Assembly: GCA_046727955.1 (NCBI GenBank)
Contig: JBKPDO010000087.1
Location: 1 to 48,852, forward strand
Direction of reading: 5' to 3'
DNA: 48,852 nucleotides
Origin: DASVXQ01 sp046727955
Lineage (GTDB): Bacteria; Actinomycetota; CALGFH01
Under the pieces are notes generated by a model that saw nothing but the letters and a program-made list of their open reading frames with translations, was not told where the DNA came from and made no database searches. The position numbers were made by a program, and so were the translations under genes. Shown here one piece after another: positions 1-8,894 of this stretch. Each line of letters begins with the position of its first letter. The first letter of the stretch is position 1.

Positions 1-84
1 GCCCGGGACCGCCGCCACGCCCGGGACCGCCGCCACGCGCCGGGTCGCCGCCACGCGCCGGGTGGCCGCCACGCCCGGCGCCAC
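1..84. repeat. 18-bp tandem repeat just past the corrinoid gene
   Basis: Four consecutive 18-bp units begin at 1, 19, 37 and 55. The first two are identical (GCCCGGGACCGCCGCCAC); the next two differ slightly (GCGCCGGGT[C/G]GCCGCCAC), and a partial unit runs to 84. The array ends 2 bp before the stop codon of the corrinoid protein gene and may continue beyond the left edge. No function can be read from it. Confidence 0.85.
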
Positions 85-86
85 CG

Positions 87-809
87 TCATCCCCGACCTC
101 CTTCGGCGGCCGCGCGGGATCCGGCCCGGCGCGAGAGCACCAGCGCCTGTGCCGTCTCGGCGGCGACGGCGGCGTCCCGGCAGTACGCGTCGGCGCCGAT
201 CGCCTTGCCGAACTCCTCGTTCAGCGGCGCGCCGCCGACGAGCACGATGTAGTCGTCGCGGATGCCCTTGGCGACGAGCTCGTCGATGACCACCTTCATG
301 TACGGCATGGTGGTCGTGAGCAGCGCCGACATCCCGAGGATCTCGGGCCGGTGCTCGTCGAGCGCGGCGAGGTAATTCTCAACCGGGTTGTTGATGCCGA
401 GGTCGACCACCTCGAAGCCGGCGCCCTCCAGCATCATCGCGACGAGGTTCTTGCCGATGTCGTGGATGTCGCCCTTGACCGTACCGATCACCACCTTGCC
501 CATCCGCTCGGCGCCGGTCTCGGCGAGCAGCGGGCGCAGGATCGCCATCCCAGCCTTCATCGCGTTGGCGGCCAGCAGCACCTCCGGCACGAAGAGGATG
601 CCGTCGCGGAAGTCGATGCCGACGATCCGCATACCCTCCACCAGCGACTTGTTCAGGACCGCGCCCGCGGACCAGCCGCGCTCCAGAAGGATGGTGGTGC
701 CCTCGACGATCTCGTCGGCCAGGCCGTCGTAGAGGTCGTCGTGCATCTGCTTGACGAGCTCCTCGTCGCTGAGCTCGGACAGGACGATCTCTTCCTGCTC
801 TTCCGGCAT
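87..809 (-). CDS. Corrinoid (cobalamin-binding) methyltransferase subunit, MtbC/MtgC-like
   Basis: This 240-residue protein has the two-domain layout of methyltransferase-cognate corrinoid proteins. A helical cap covers roughly residues 15-95. A Rossmann-like B12 domain follows, with the cobalt-ligand motif DIHDIGKN after GTVKG near residue 115 and the later SALLTTT and GGAPLN segments. In the family it carries the methyl group between an MttB-type amine or betaine methyltransferase and a second methyltransferase acting on tetrahydrofolate. ATG at 809 is chosen because the family N-terminus begins there; an AAGGG lies about 12 bp upstream. It starts 5 bp after the DMGDH-like gene, so the two are one operon. 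No methyltransferase partner is visible in this window; it may lie beyond the left edge. The betaine substrate is inferred from context. Confidence 0.9.
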   Translation of the reverse strand: MPEEQEEIVLSELSDEELVKQMHDDLYDGLADEIVEGTTILLERGWSAGAVLNKSLVEGMRIVGIDFRDGILFVPEVLLAANAMKAGMAILRPLLAETGAERMGKVVIGTVKGDIHDIGKNLVAMMLEGAGFEVVDLGINNPVENYLAALDEHRPEILGMSALLTTTMPYMKVVIDELVAKGIRDDYIVLVGGAPLNEEFGKAIGADAYCRDAAVAAETAQALVLSRRAGSRAAAEGGRG

Positions 810-814
810 CCGCG

Positions 815-3277
815 CTATCCCTTCAGCCGTTCCCCCTTGGGGTCGACGAGCGGCTCGGCGACGACCGTCGCCGGGTAGCGCTCGTCGAAGTACTCGATCT
901 CCACGTTCGTCCCCTCGACCGCGAGCTCGACGGGCAGGTAGCCGTAGGCGATCCCGCGCCCGATCCAGTAGCCGTAGCCGGCCGAGGTCACATAGCCGAC
1001 GACCTCGCCGGCGGCCCGGATGGGCTCCTTGCCGAGCGCCACCGCCGAGTCGTCGTCCAGCAGCATCGGCACCAGCCGGTGCGTCACGCCCCGGTCCCGG
1101 ATCGCCTCGAGGGCCGCCTTGCCCTGGAAATCCTTGGCCCAGCGCACCGCGAAGCCGAGCCCAGCCTCCAGCGGGTCGTGCTCGGTGTGGATGTCCTGGC
1201 CCCACAGGCGGTAGCCCTTCTCGAGCCGCAGGGTGTCGAACGCACCCAGCCCCGCCGCGATCAGGCCGTGCTCGCGCCCCGCCCGCCACAGCAGCTCCCA
1301 GGCGCGATCGCCCATCGCGAAGTCCCCGTACAGCTCCCAGCCGAGCTCGCCGACGTAGCTGATGCGCTGCGCCCAGACGGGGCCGACCTCGCCGATGTCG
1401 AGATACCTCGCGGTCATGTAGGGGAAGGCCTGGTTGGACACGTCGGCGTCGGTGACGGTCTGGAGGACCGCGCGCGCCCGCGGACCCCACAGGCCGAGCA
1501 CGAACGTCGCGCCGGTGCGATCGGTGACCGTCGCCCGCTCGCCGTCGCGGAGCTGCGCGCGCAGCCAGGCGAGGTCGTGACGGCCGCTGACGCCGCCGGT
1601 GACGACCCGGAAGCGGTGCTCGCTCTCGCGGGTGACCGTGAGGTCGCAGCGGATCCCGCCGCGGGCCGTGAGCATCGCCGTGTAGACGATCGTGCCGGGC
1701 GGGCGCCCGATCCGGTTGGCGCAGACCCGCTCCAGGAACGCCTCCGCGTCGGGCCCCTCCACCTCGAACTTCGCGAAGGGCGTGAGGTCGAACAGGGCGG
1801 CGCCGCGCCGCGTCGCCAGGTGCTCGGCGCCCTCGATCGGCGACCAGAGCCGCGCCGCCCACTCGTCGCGCGTCTCCCACGGCGAGCCGGACAGCAGCGA
1901 CCGGTTGGCCTCGAACCACTGCGGCCGCTCCCAGCCAGCGCCGACCACGAAGCTCGCGCCGAGCGCCGCCTGGCGTGCGTGGAAGGGCGTGAGGCGCAGG
2001 TTCCGCGGGCGCGCCATCTGCTGGCGCTGGTGGAGGATGTCGTAGACCTCGCGGTATTGCTGCTTGCCGCGCTCCAGCACGTACGGCGGGGTCGTCTGGT
2101 ACGGGTAGAACCGGTTCGCGTCTGCCTCGGCGAGGTCGTAGCTCGGCTCGCCGAGCGCCATCCACTCCGCGACCTGGCGGCCCATCCCGGCGGCGTGGGT
2201 GATCCAGACGGCCTCACAGACCCAGACACCCCGGACCGTGGCGCTCTCGCCGACGATCGAGCCGCCGTCGGGCGTGAACGAGAACATCCCGTTGATCGAG
2301 CGGGCGGGGTCCGCCGGCCGCATCGTGCCCTTGAGCGGCGGCAGGACGCGGGCGGCCTCCGCCTCGGCGACGTCGAAGTCCCCGGGGGTGAACGGCATGA
2401 TCGACGGGGCTGTCGGCCCGCCCGGGGGGCGCAGCTCGCGCTGCGCCGTGGCGATCGGCTCGTGCCGGTAGTTGCCGACGGCGTAGTGGTCGCCACGGTG
2501 GCGGAAGTACATCGCCATGTCCTGGTGCCGCAGGATCGGGTGGACGACCTCGCGCGTCTCACCGGCGAGCTCGCCGACGGGGTCGGTCCAGACGAGCTGG
2601 TGCTGCACCGCCAGGAGCGGCACCGGCACGCCCGCCATCGCCCCCACCGTGGGCCCCCAGATCCCGGCGCAGATCAGCACGCGCTCGCACTCGATCCGGC
2701 CACGGTCGGTCTCGACCCCGTGGACGCGCCCGGCGCCGACGTCGAAGCCGGTGACGGTGACGCCGCCCTCGAAGGTCACCCCCTTCCCGGCCGCCGCGCG
2801 CGCGAGCGCCGCCACCACGCGCACGGCCTTGGCGACGCCGTCGCTGGGCACGCGGTATGCGCCCAGGACCGCGCCGGGGTCGAGCAGTGGCACGTAGTCG
2901 GCCGCCTGGGCAGGCGTCAGCAGCTCGCCGCCCTCGATCCCGTACGACCGCGACCAGCCGAGCCGTCGCTTCAGCTCGCGCATCCGCGCCGGGGTGGTCG
3001 CGATCTCCAGCGACCCGACGCCGTGCCAGCACGGCTCGCCCGCGCAGTCGAGCCGCTCGTACAGCGCGACGCTGTCCTGCGCGATCCGGCAGGTGGTGCG
3101 CGAGCTGTTGGTCTGGAACACCAGCCCCGGAGCGTGCGAGGTGGAGCCGCCGGTCTCGAACAGCGGCCCCTGGTCCAGCACGAGCACGTCCGGCTGGCCG
3201 AGCTCGGCCAGGTGGTAGGCAGCGCTCGCGCCGACGATGCCGGCGCCGACGATCACCGTGTGGGCGCGGTCTCGCAT
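815..3277 (-). CDS. FAD-dependent dimethylglycine dehydrogenase-like protein (DAO + GcvT domains)
   Basis: The 820-residue protein has an N-terminal FAD domain with GAGIVG at residues 11-16. STSHAPG follows, and His48 aligns with the histidine that covalently holds FAD in mitochondrial dimethylglycine dehydrogenase. The second half (about 430-815) is a GcvT/aminomethyltransferase fold with its C-terminal barrel, which binds tetrahydrofolate and captures the released one-carbon unit. The length and order match DMGDH and sarcosine dehydrogenase. Expected reaction: oxidative demethylation of dimethylglycine (or sarcosine), giving methylene-THF. The ATG has a strong AAGGAGG 4 bp upstream. It is the first gene of an operon with the corrinoid protein, and a 17-bp palindrome shared with two other promoters lies 59 bp upstream. 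Dimethylglycine versus sarcosine cannot be decided from sequence alone, but SoxBDAG nearby already covers sarcosine. Confidence 0.88.
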   Translation of the reverse strand: MRDRAHTVIVGAGIVGASAAYHLAELGQPDVLVLDQGPLFETGGSTSHAPGLVFQTNSSRTTCRIAQDSVALYERLDCAGEPCWHGVGSLEIATTPARMRELKRRLGWSRSYGIEGGELLTPAQAADYVPLLDPGAVLGAYRVPSDGVAKAVRVVAALARAAAGKGVTFEGGVTVTGFDVGAGRVHGVETDRGRIECERVLICAGIWGPTVGAMAGVPVPLLAVQHQLVWTDPVGELAGETREVVHPILRHQDMAMYFRHRGDHYAVGNYRHEPIATAQRELRPPGGPTAPSIMPFTPGDFDVAEAEAARVLPPLKGTMRPADPARSINGMFSFTPDGGSIVGESATVRGVWVCEAVWITHAAGMGRQVAEWMALGEPSYDLAEADANRFYPYQTTPPYVLERGKQQYREVYDILHQRQQMARPRNLRLTPFHARQAALGASFVVGAGWERPQWFEANRSLLSGSPWETRDEWAARLWSPIEGAEHLATRRGAALFDLTPFAKFEVEGPDAEAFLERVCANRIGRPPGTIVYTAMLTARGGIRCDLTVTRESEHRFRVVTGGVSGRHDLAWLRAQLRDGERATVTDRTGATFVLGLWGPRARAVLQTVTDADVSNQAFPYMTARYLDIGEVGPVWAQRISYVGELGWELYGDFAMGDRAWELLWRAGREHGLIAAGLGAFDTLRLEKGYRLWGQDIHTEHDPLEAGLGFAVRWAKDFQGKAALEAIRDRGVTHRLVPMLLDDDSAVALGKEPIRAAGEVVGYVTSAGYGYWIGRGIAYGYLPVELAVEGTNVEIEYFDERYPATVVAEPLVDPKGERLKG

Positions 3278-3335
3278 GTGCCTCCTTCCACGGACCCCGC
3301 CATCCTGCCAGCCCAGGTTGCGCGATCAAGGGATG

Positions 3336-3352
3336 GTTGCGATCACCGCAAC
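3336..3352. promoter_or_regulatory. Predicted IclR operator upstream of the DMGDH operon
   Basis: Perfect palindrome GTTGCG-ATCAC-CGCAAC. The same GTTGCG-N5-CGCAAC layout occurs upstream of betA and, with one mismatch, upstream of the phosphoesterase-permease operon. Binding by the IclR protein at 8995-9783 is inferred from proximity and half-site similarity to the boxes at the iclR promoter. Confidence 0.6.
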
Positions 3353-3405
3353 AGCCTGGGCGCCACGCCGCCCCAGCTAGGCCTATTTGCAATGGTGTTC
3401 CGCGG

Positions 3406-3526
3406 CACGGCGAACCTGCCCGATCGCGGTGCTGACCCACAACCCAGGGATCACCTCGAAGTACCCGATGGGGGGTTCGGGGGGGAGCTGTATCGGGCTC
3501 CCCCGAATGCAAACAGGCCTACTCGA
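3406..3526. repeat. Gene-end hairpin repeat, copy 1 (long form)
   Basis: This about 120-bp stretch aligns with copy 3 at 8877-8993 over its whole length, with scattered single-base differences. Its core has a TTC-G7-AGC arm (3476-3488) and a GCTCCCCCGAA arm (3497-3507) that is two Cs shorter than in the other copies. Its first bases repeat the last codons of betA (GGCGAACCTGCC) although no gene lies here. Its last bases repeat the last codons plus stop of the adjacent permease (GTCGAGTAG on the minus strand). No transposase or target duplication is seen. Confidence 0.8.
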
Positions 3527-3527
3527 C

Positions 3528-3612
3528 GGGATCACCTCGAAGTACCCGATGGGGGGGTTCGGGGGGGAGCTGTATCGGGCTCCCCCCCGAATGCAAACAT
3601 CCCCTACTCGAC
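3528..3612. repeat. Gene-end hairpin repeat, copy 2 (tandem with copy 1)
   Basis: This is a direct duplication of the copy 1 core with a period of 81 bp. It starts at GGGATCACCTCGAAG and runs into the stop codon of the permease gene (3604-3606). It has a perfect 13-bp stem (3558-3570 with 3579-3591) and an 8-base loop. No T-run follows on either strand, so it is not a textbook intrinsic terminator, though a strong 3'-end hairpin of this kind could stop or protect transcripts. Confidence 0.85.
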
Positions 3613-5232
3613 CGGGATCTCCTGGTAGATCGCGCTCAGGTCGATCCCCTGCCGCCTCCGGTACACCCTCGCCACCACGTAGATCACCAGCGCCAGCAGG
3701 TACATGCCGCCCATGAACCACAGCGACGTCTTGTTGTTCACCGCGTAGAGGCCGTCGTCGAACCATTTCCACAGGTTCCAGCCGAGGAAGATGGCGGTGA
3801 TGGCGCCCGCGAGCGAGATCAGCGGGATGCCGGCGACCTTGTAGCGCGCCAGCGGCGAGCTCTCGTAGAGGCGCTTCTTCCGCCACGGCAGCAGGATCGC
3901 GGCGATCGACGTCCCAAAGAACGTCACCGCGATCACCAGCACCGCGTCCAGGATGTAGGTCTTGAAGTTCGAGGTGTAGGCGTACAGCGCGCTCACCACG
4001 ACCGCCGGCACGAGCATCAGCACCAGCGCCCAGACCGGCACGTGGCGGCGCTCCGAGACGTCGGCCACCCGCTCCGGCAGGATCCGGTCGAACGCCGCCG
4101 CGAAGATCACCCGCGTCGACGACAGGAACAGCGTCCCCGCCCACCCCAGGAACCAGGCGCCGAACACCAGCACGATAATTGCCGAGAGCGCCGTGTTGTG
4201 GAAGAAGAAGCTGGCCAGCAGCGGCGGGTAGGGCCAGATCGGGATCGCCGCCTGGCCGGTGCCGTAGACGACGTTCCAGTAGGCGAGGTTCGCCGCGTTG
4301 AAGAACTGCCATCCGAAGAACTTGGCCGCCAGCAGGACGAACAGGACCGCGATCGCGATGGTGACCCACAGGCCCCACATCATCCCGTTCATCACGCGCC
4401 TGAAGTCGCTCGCCCCGCGGACCTCGCCGTAGAGCGTCGCGCCCCAGTTCGGGTACAGGATCCAGAAGGCGAGGAACGGGATCAGCAGGAGCGAGTCGCC
4501 GAAGAACGGCGAGAACCCGAGGTCCGGCACCACCTTGGCGCCGCCGGCAAGCTGCAGCGTCTTGGCGTAGGTGTCGCCGCTGGTGCCGAACAGGTTCGCG
4601 GACTCCTGGTTGAAGGCCGACTGGAAGCCGCTCCGGGACCCGAACAGCATGACGAGGAACACCAGGGCGAGCGCCGCGATCCCGAGGTAGAAGCAGTACT
4701 TCTGGACCTTCGCGTACCCCTCCATCCCGAGCGACACGACGAGACCGGCGAGGGCCACCGTGATCAGGCAGACCACGAACAGGCCGTTGTCGGTCGCGAG
4801 GAAGTCGGTGACGCCGTTCCACTTGAACAGGGCGGCGAGCGGCTGGAAGACCTCGACGTTGAGGATGTTCGCGTAGACCGGCGCCCAGTACCAGAGGATG
4901 AACCACCATCCGGTGACGGCGAGGACGAACGCGATGCCGCCGCCGAGCACGCGACTTTGCCACACGTAATCTCCGCCGGCACGCGGCATGACGGAGATGA
5001 GCCCCGCGTAGGTGATCACCAGGAACGTCATGAACACGCCCGTGATCAGCAGAGCGGAGAAGATCTGGCCGGTCGGGACGAACCCCAGAACGGACAGGCT
5101 GAAGAACAGCCCGAGCGTGACGAAGTTGACCGACATGAAGGAGTACAGGAAGGCGTCGAATTTCGACCATCCCTTGACCAGACCGGTCGCCTTGCGGAGG
5201 AACAGCGTGGGCGCTTCCCCTGCCACTGCCAT
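3604..5232 (-). CDS. APC-superfamily amino acid/amine permease
   Basis: The 542-residue polytopic protein has about 12 hydrophobic helices. The N-terminal segment LFLRKATGLVKGWSKFDAF precedes the first helix, as in many AA_permease_2 members, and a conserved MPRAGGDYVWQSR motif follows TM2. It is a secondary transporter of the plasma membrane. The substrate is not readable, but its position in the betaine/choline locus makes choline, betaine or a related amine the natural guess. ATG at 5232 has GGAAAGGGG upstream. It follows the phosphoesterase by 29 bp, so both probably share the promoter near 6280. Its last codons lie inside the 81-bp gene-end repeat. Confidence 0.88.
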   Translation of the reverse strand: MAVAGEAPTLFLRKATGLVKGWSKFDAFLYSFMSVNFVTLGLFFSLSVLGFVPTGQIFSALLITGVFMTFLVITYAGLISVMPRAGGDYVWQSRVLGGGIAFVLAVTGWWFILWYWAPVYANILNVEVFQPLAALFKWNGVTDFLATDNGLFVVCLITVALAGLVVSLGMEGYAKVQKYCFYLGIAALALVFLVMLFGSRSGFQSAFNQESANLFGTSGDTYAKTLQLAGGAKVVPDLGFSPFFGDSLLLIPFLAFWILYPNWGATLYGEVRGASDFRRVMNGMMWGLWVTIAIAVLFVLLAAKFFGWQFFNAANLAYWNVVYGTGQAAIPIWPYPPLLASFFFHNTALSAIIVLVFGAWFLGWAGTLFLSSTRVIFAAAFDRILPERVADVSERRHVPVWALVLMLVPAVVVSALYAYTSNFKTYILDAVLVIAVTFFGTSIAAILLPWRKKRLYESSPLARYKVAGIPLISLAGAITAIFLGWNLWKWFDDGLYAVNNKTSLWFMGGMYLLALVIYVVARVYRRRQGIDLSAIYQEIPVE

Positions 5233-5261
5233 CCGTGTCCCCTTTCCAGCGTGAACAGGTC

Positions 5262-6206
5262 CTACCCGTTCACGAGCTGATAGGTCTTGACCTTCCGCTT
5301 CTTGAGGTCGAGGTTCACGATCGCCGCCTGCAACACCCCTTCCTCGTAGGAGCTGCCGGGGTTGAGCGCGAGCGTGCTGCCGATCCTGGCCGAGCCCTTG
5401 CTCTCGTGGATGTGGCCGTGCAGCGAGAGCAGCGGCTGGAAGCGCTGGATCGACTCGCGCACCGAGGTGGAGCCGACCGGGCGCAGCGCCTGCCCCCCGG
5501 AGACGTAGGTCAGGTCCGGGTTGAGCGCCGGCGCGAGGTCGAGCTTGGAGCCGTACGGCGGCGCGTGGAAGTTGAGGATCGTGGTCGACGGGTCGTCCGC
5601 GTGGGCGAGCGCCCGCTCGATCCGCCGCGCCAGCTCTGGCTCCTCGGCCTCGCGGAACGTGTGCCACGGCGTGGGGTTCGTCCACCCCATCGAGACCATC
5701 GTGAAACCGTCGAGATCGATCGGATGGTCCTCGTCGCCGGTCTCGACGACCCGCGCGCTGGCAAGCAGGCCGTCGATCTCGAACACGTCGTCGTTCGCCG
5801 GGCAGGCGACCACGCGGATGCCGGTGCCGGCGAGCTTGTCCTCGGCCATCGCGATCCAGCGCTCGGTGCCCTCGAGCATGACCTCCTTGAAGCGCTTGTC
5901 GACCAAGTCCTCGTCGCCCTGGAGCGCGCGGTACTCCTCCTCCGACACCCGTATCGGGTAGTAGCCGCGATTCATCACGCGCTTGCCGAACTCCTCGACC
6001 TCGCCTTCGGTCTCCAGGCTCACCGGGTGATCCTGCAGGGAGGCCTCCCAATTGCCGCGTGCTCGCTGGACGATCGGCACCATCGCCTTGCCGGTGATGT
6101 CGCCGCCCAGGATCACGACGTCGGCCTTGAAGAACGCTCCCGCGTTGAGGAACTTCCGCCAGCAGATCTCCGACCCGTGCAGATCGGTCACAAAAAAGAG
6201 CCGCAT
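5262..6206 (-). CDS. Calcineurin-like metallophosphoesterase
   Basis: The 314-residue cytosolic protein carries the metallophosphoesterase signature: TDLHGSE with Asp8 and His10, GGD at about 34-36, an NDD segment near 150, HAPP, and HGHIHES near 262. These supply the two-metal site. No signal peptide is seen. ATG at 6206 is preferred over the upstream GTG at 6212 because GAGGTG lies directly in front of it. It is the first gene of an operon with the permease. Release of choline or a related amine from a phosphate ester would fit the locus, but the substrate is inference. A near-perfect copy of the locus palindrome lies 74 bp upstream. Confidence 0.85.
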   Translation of the reverse strand: MRLFFVTDLHGSEICWRKFLNAGAFFKADVVILGGDITGKAMVPIVQRARGNWEASLQDHPVSLETEGEVEEFGKRVMNRGYYPIRVSEEEYRALQGDEDLVDKRFKEVMLEGTERWIAMAEDKLAGTGIRVVACPANDDVFEIDGLLASARVVETGDEDHPIDLDGFTMVSMGWTNPTPWHTFREAEEPELARRIERALAHADDPSTTILNFHAPPYGSKLDLAPALNPDLTYVSGGQALRPVGSTSVRESIQRFQPLLSLHGHIHESKGSARIGSTLALNPGSSYEEGVLQAAIVNLDLKKRKVKTYQLVNG

Positions 6207-6279
6207 GCCCACCTCACGGTCGCCAACCCACCGTTGCGGCTAAATCCTTGATTCCCGCGATCAATGAGGCAAGTCGGGC

Positions 6280-6296
6280 GTTGCGGACTGAGCAAC
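6280..6296. promoter_or_regulatory. Predicted IclR operator upstream of the phosphoesterase-permease operon
   Basis: GTTGCG-GACTG-AGCAAC has the same arm length and 5-bp spacer as the sites at 3336 and 7170, with one mismatch in the right arm (A for C). It lies in the 143-bp gap between the nucleotidyltransferase-like gene and the phosphoesterase. Confidence 0.5.
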
Positions 6297-6349
6297 ATCG
6301 GGCAACACGGCGGTGAGGCCTCTCAGTGGCCCGACCTCTGGTGCCCCGC

Positions 6350-7105
6350 TCAGTGCCCGACCTCCTCGGGAAGCTCGTACCACTGGGCGCGCTCGCCGAC
6401 GCGAGCACGGAGCTTCCACTTGAGGCTCTTCGGCATCGTGTCCGCATGGCGACGCAGGGCGATCGCGTGCTCGACCGGATCGTGCGGTGCGCCGCGGGGC
6501 ACGAGCCGCGCCAGCTCACCGCGCACTAGGTCGACGACCCGGTCGAGGTTGCCGGTGGCGGTGCGCCACCAGCCCCAGTCGCCGCCGAGGACCTGGGCGA
6601 ACCGAACCAGCCCGATCGTCCCCGGCTCGTCCCCTTGGCGAACCTCGTGCGCGGCGAGGAGGTAGACGATGTCGTGCACGTCCTTCTCGTTCTGCTCGAC
6701 CACCTGCAGCTTGGAGAGAAGCAGGTCGCTGACGTCCAGGGTGACCGGCATGCGGTCGATGCGGCTGGAGAACTCCAGGACGTGGCACATGTGGAGCCGG
6801 TCCATGATGACGTCGACCGAGGTGCCCTCGCCCGGGGACCTGAAATACATCTGCCGGTGCCCGTGCAGGTTGTTGAAGCGCCGGTCGCCCTCGAAACCGA
6901 GCCCCGTCAGCAGTTCGATCACCGGTCGCTTGGCGGTCGAGACCGAGGCGAAATCCATGTCCTGGTCGCCGCGCCGGCGCGGTGGGAAGTCGGGCGTGAG
7001 GTAGCGGATCGCCTGCCCGCCCAGCAGCTTGAGGGGGACCCCATCGCGGTTGGCGGCCGCCACCGTCTGGATCGCCGCGTCGTACGCGTCCGCCGGCAGG
7101 CTCAA
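6350..7105 (-). CDS. Predicted nucleotidyltransferase-fold protein
   Basis: A 251-residue protein with a nucleotidyltransferase-like start. LLGGQAIRYL is followed by RRRGDQDMDF, resembling the GG...DxD pattern of AbiEii/MNT-type nucleotidyltransferases. VDVIMDR about 50 residues later could supply the third acidic residue. The C-terminal half is helical. TTG at 7105 is the only in-frame start after an upstream stop. It is transcribed away from betA and lies between two choline-locus promoters without an obvious pathway role. No toxin or antitoxin partner is adjacent. The function is unknown; the fold assignment is moderate. Confidence 0.6.
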   Translation of the reverse strand: MSLPADAYDAAIQTVAAANRDGVPLKLLGGQAIRYLTPDFPPRRRGDQDMDFASVSTAKRPVIELLTGLGFEGDRRFNNLHGHRQMYFRSPGEGTSVDVIMDRLHMCHVLEFSSRIDRMPVTLDVSDLLLSKLQVVEQNEKDVHDIVYLLAAHEVRQGDEPGTIGLVRFAQVLGGDWGWWRTATGNLDRVVDLVRGELARLVPRGAPHDPVEHAIALRRHADTMPKSLKWKLRARVGERAQWYELPEEVGH

Positions 7106-7169
7106 CTCCCCACCCCCTTCCGCACGTCAGGTCGAACGGTCTCACGCGGTCCACCGGTGCGCCACCGCG

Positions 7170-7186
7170 GTTGCGATGAGCGCAAC
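7170..7186. promoter_or_regulatory. Predicted IclR operator upstream of betA
   Basis: Perfect palindrome GTTGCG-ATGAG-CGCAAC ending 43 bp before the betA ATG. It is the same 17-bp design as at 3336 upstream of the DMGDH operon. The position is compatible with control of betA transcription. Confidence 0.6.
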
Positions 7187-7229
7187 CAGGGTGGTCACAG
7201 CGATCCCGGCCGGCGGCAGACTACAACCT

Positions 7230-8894
7230 ATGACGACGTCGTCGCGGTATGACTTCGTGATCGTCGGCGGGGGCTCGGCGGGCAGCGCCGTGGCCAACCG
7301 GCTGAGCGCCGACCCGTCGAACCGCGTCCTGGTGCTCGAGGCGGGACGCCCCGACTACCTCTGGGACCTCTTCATCCACATGCCGGCGGCCCTCTCGTTC
7401 CCGATCGGCAGCCGCTTCTACGACTGGCGCTACCGCTCCGAGCCCGAGCCGCACCTGCACGGGCGGCGGGTCTACCACGCGCGCGGCAAGCTGCTGGGAG
7501 GCTCGAGCAGCATCAACGGCATGATCTTCCAGCGCGGCAACCCGATGGACTACGAGCGCTGGGCCGCCGACCCCGGCATGGAGACCTGGGACTACGCCCA
7601 CTGCCTGCCCTACTTCAAGCGGATGGAGGCGTGCCTGGCCGCCGAGCCCGCTGACGTCTACCGCGGCCACGCCGGACCGCTGGTGCTCGAGCGCGGCCCC
7701 GCCTCCAGTCCGCTGTTCGAGGCGTTCTTCGAGGCGGTTCAGCAGGCGGGGTACCAGCTCAGCGACGACGTGAACGGCTACAGGCAGGAGGGCTTCGCGC
7801 CCTTCGACCGTAACATCCACAAGGGCCGGCGCCTGTCGGCGGCGCGCGCCTACCTGCACCCGGTCATCGGCCGGCCGAACCTCGACGTCGCCACGCGGAC
7901 GCTGGCGACACGGGTCCTGTTCGACGGCACGCGCGCGGTCGGGGTGGAGTGCGCGCGCCGCAACGGAGCGCCCCGGCGGGTGCACGCCGGCGAGGTGATC
8001 CTCTGCGGCGGCGCTATCAACTCGCCCCAGACGCTGCAGCTCTCGGGCGTCGGTCAGGCGCGCGAGCTAAAGGCCCTCGGCATCGAGGTGGTCGAGGACC
8101 TGCCGGGCGTCGGCGAGAACCTCCAGGACCACCTGGAGGTGTACGTGCAGCACGCGTGCGCGCAGCCAGTCTCGGTCGCGCCCTACCTCAAGTACCGGTA
8201 CCGCCCCTGGGTGGCGCTGCGGTGGCTGCTCGGCGGGACGGGGCCGGGGGCGAGCAACCACTTCGAGGCGGGTGGCTTCGTCCGCGGCAACGAGCAGCTC
8301 GCCTACCCCAACCTGATGCTGCACTTCCTGCCGATCGCGATCCGCTACGACGGCTCCAAGCCGGCCGGCGACCACGGCTACCAGGTGCACATCGGGCCGA
8401 TGCTCTCCGACGCCCGCGGCTCGGTGGAGATCACCAGCGCCGACCCGCGCGCGCATCCGGCGCTCCGCTTCAACTACCTGTCGACCGACCAGGACCGGCG
8501 GGAGTGGGTGGAGGCGGTCCGGGTCGCCCGCCACATCCTGGGCCAGCGCGCTTTCCACCCGTTCGACCTTGGCGAGGTGTCGCCCGGGCCGGGGGTGCGG
8601 ACCGACCAGGAGATCCTCGACTGGGTCGGCAGGGAGGGCGAGACCGCGCTCCACCCCTCCTGCACCTGCAAGATGGGCACGGACGCGGGGTCGGTGGTCG
8701 ACCCGGCGAGCATGAGGGTCCGCGGGCTCGACGGGCTCCGGGTGGTGGACGCCTCGGTGATGCCCTACCTCACCAATGGCAACATCTACGCCCCGGTGAT
8801 GATGGTGGCCGAGAAGGCCGCGGACCTGATCCTCGGGAACACTCCCCTGCCACCGGAGCCCGTCGAGGTCTACCGCCACGGCGAACCTGCCTGA
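7230..8894 (+). CDS. betA: Choline dehydrogenase, GMC oxidoreductase
   Basis: This 554-residue protein is close to E. coli BetA (556) in length and motif order. It has FVIVGGGSAGSAVANRL at the N-terminal FAD site, RGKLLGGSSSINGMIFQRGN (GMC signature 1), GAINSPQTLQLSGVG (signature 2), GASNHFEAGGF, and LHPSCTCKMG with the catalytic His475. It oxidises choline to betaine aldehyde and, in the family, can also carry the aldehyde on to glycine betaine. No betB aldehyde dehydrogenase is visible in the window. The start is fixed by alignment to the family; there is no clear Shine-Dalgarno, so a very short leader is possible. The last five codons (HGEPA and stop) are part of gene-end repeat copy 3. 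Confidence 0.93.
   Translation: MTTSSRYDFVIVGGGSAGSAVANRLSADPSNRVLVLEAGRPDYLWDLFIHMPAALSFPIGSRFYDWRYRSEPEPHLHGRRVYHARGKLLGGSSSINGMIFQRGNPMDYERWAADPGMETWDYAHCLPYFKRMEACLAAEPADVYRGHAGPLVLERGPASSPLFEAFFEAVQQAGYQLSDDVNGYRQEGFAPFDRNIHKGRRLSAARAYLHPVIGRPNLDVATRTLATRVLFDGTRAVGVECARRNGAPRRVHAGEVILCGGAINSPQTLQLSGVGQARELKALGIEVVEDLPGVGENLQDHLEVYVQHACAQPVSVAPYLKYRYRPWVALRWLLGGTGPGASNHFEAGGFVRGNEQLAYPNLMLHFLPIAIRYDGSKPAGDHGYQVHIGPMLSDARGSVEITSADPRAHPALRFNYLSTDQDRREWVEAVRVARHILGQRAFHPFDLGEVSPGPGVRTDQEILDWVGREGETALHPSCTCKMGTDAGSVVDPASMRVRGLDGLRVVDASVMPYLTNGNIYAPVMMVAEKAADLILGNTPLPPEPVEVYRHGEPA

Noticed and set aside
1..84. CRISPR-like array at the left edge and in other tandem repeats
   Set aside because: Units are 12-24 bp and directly adjacent with no unique spacers, so these are ordinary tandem repeats.
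3336..3352. Cobalamin riboswitch upstream of the DMGDH-corrinoid operon
   Set aside because: The leader is under 80 bp and lacks a B12-box-like sequence; only the palindrome is present.
3447..3607. Insertion-sequence ends (inverted terminal repeats) for the 81-bp duplication
   Set aside because: There is no transposase frame and no flanking target duplication; the hairpin is internal to each unit.
1079..3628. An 849-codon open frame on the strand opposite the DMGDH-like gene
   Set aside because: It is arginine- and proline-rich with no family signal, and follows the third-position GC bias of the gene on the other strand; a GC-rich shadow.
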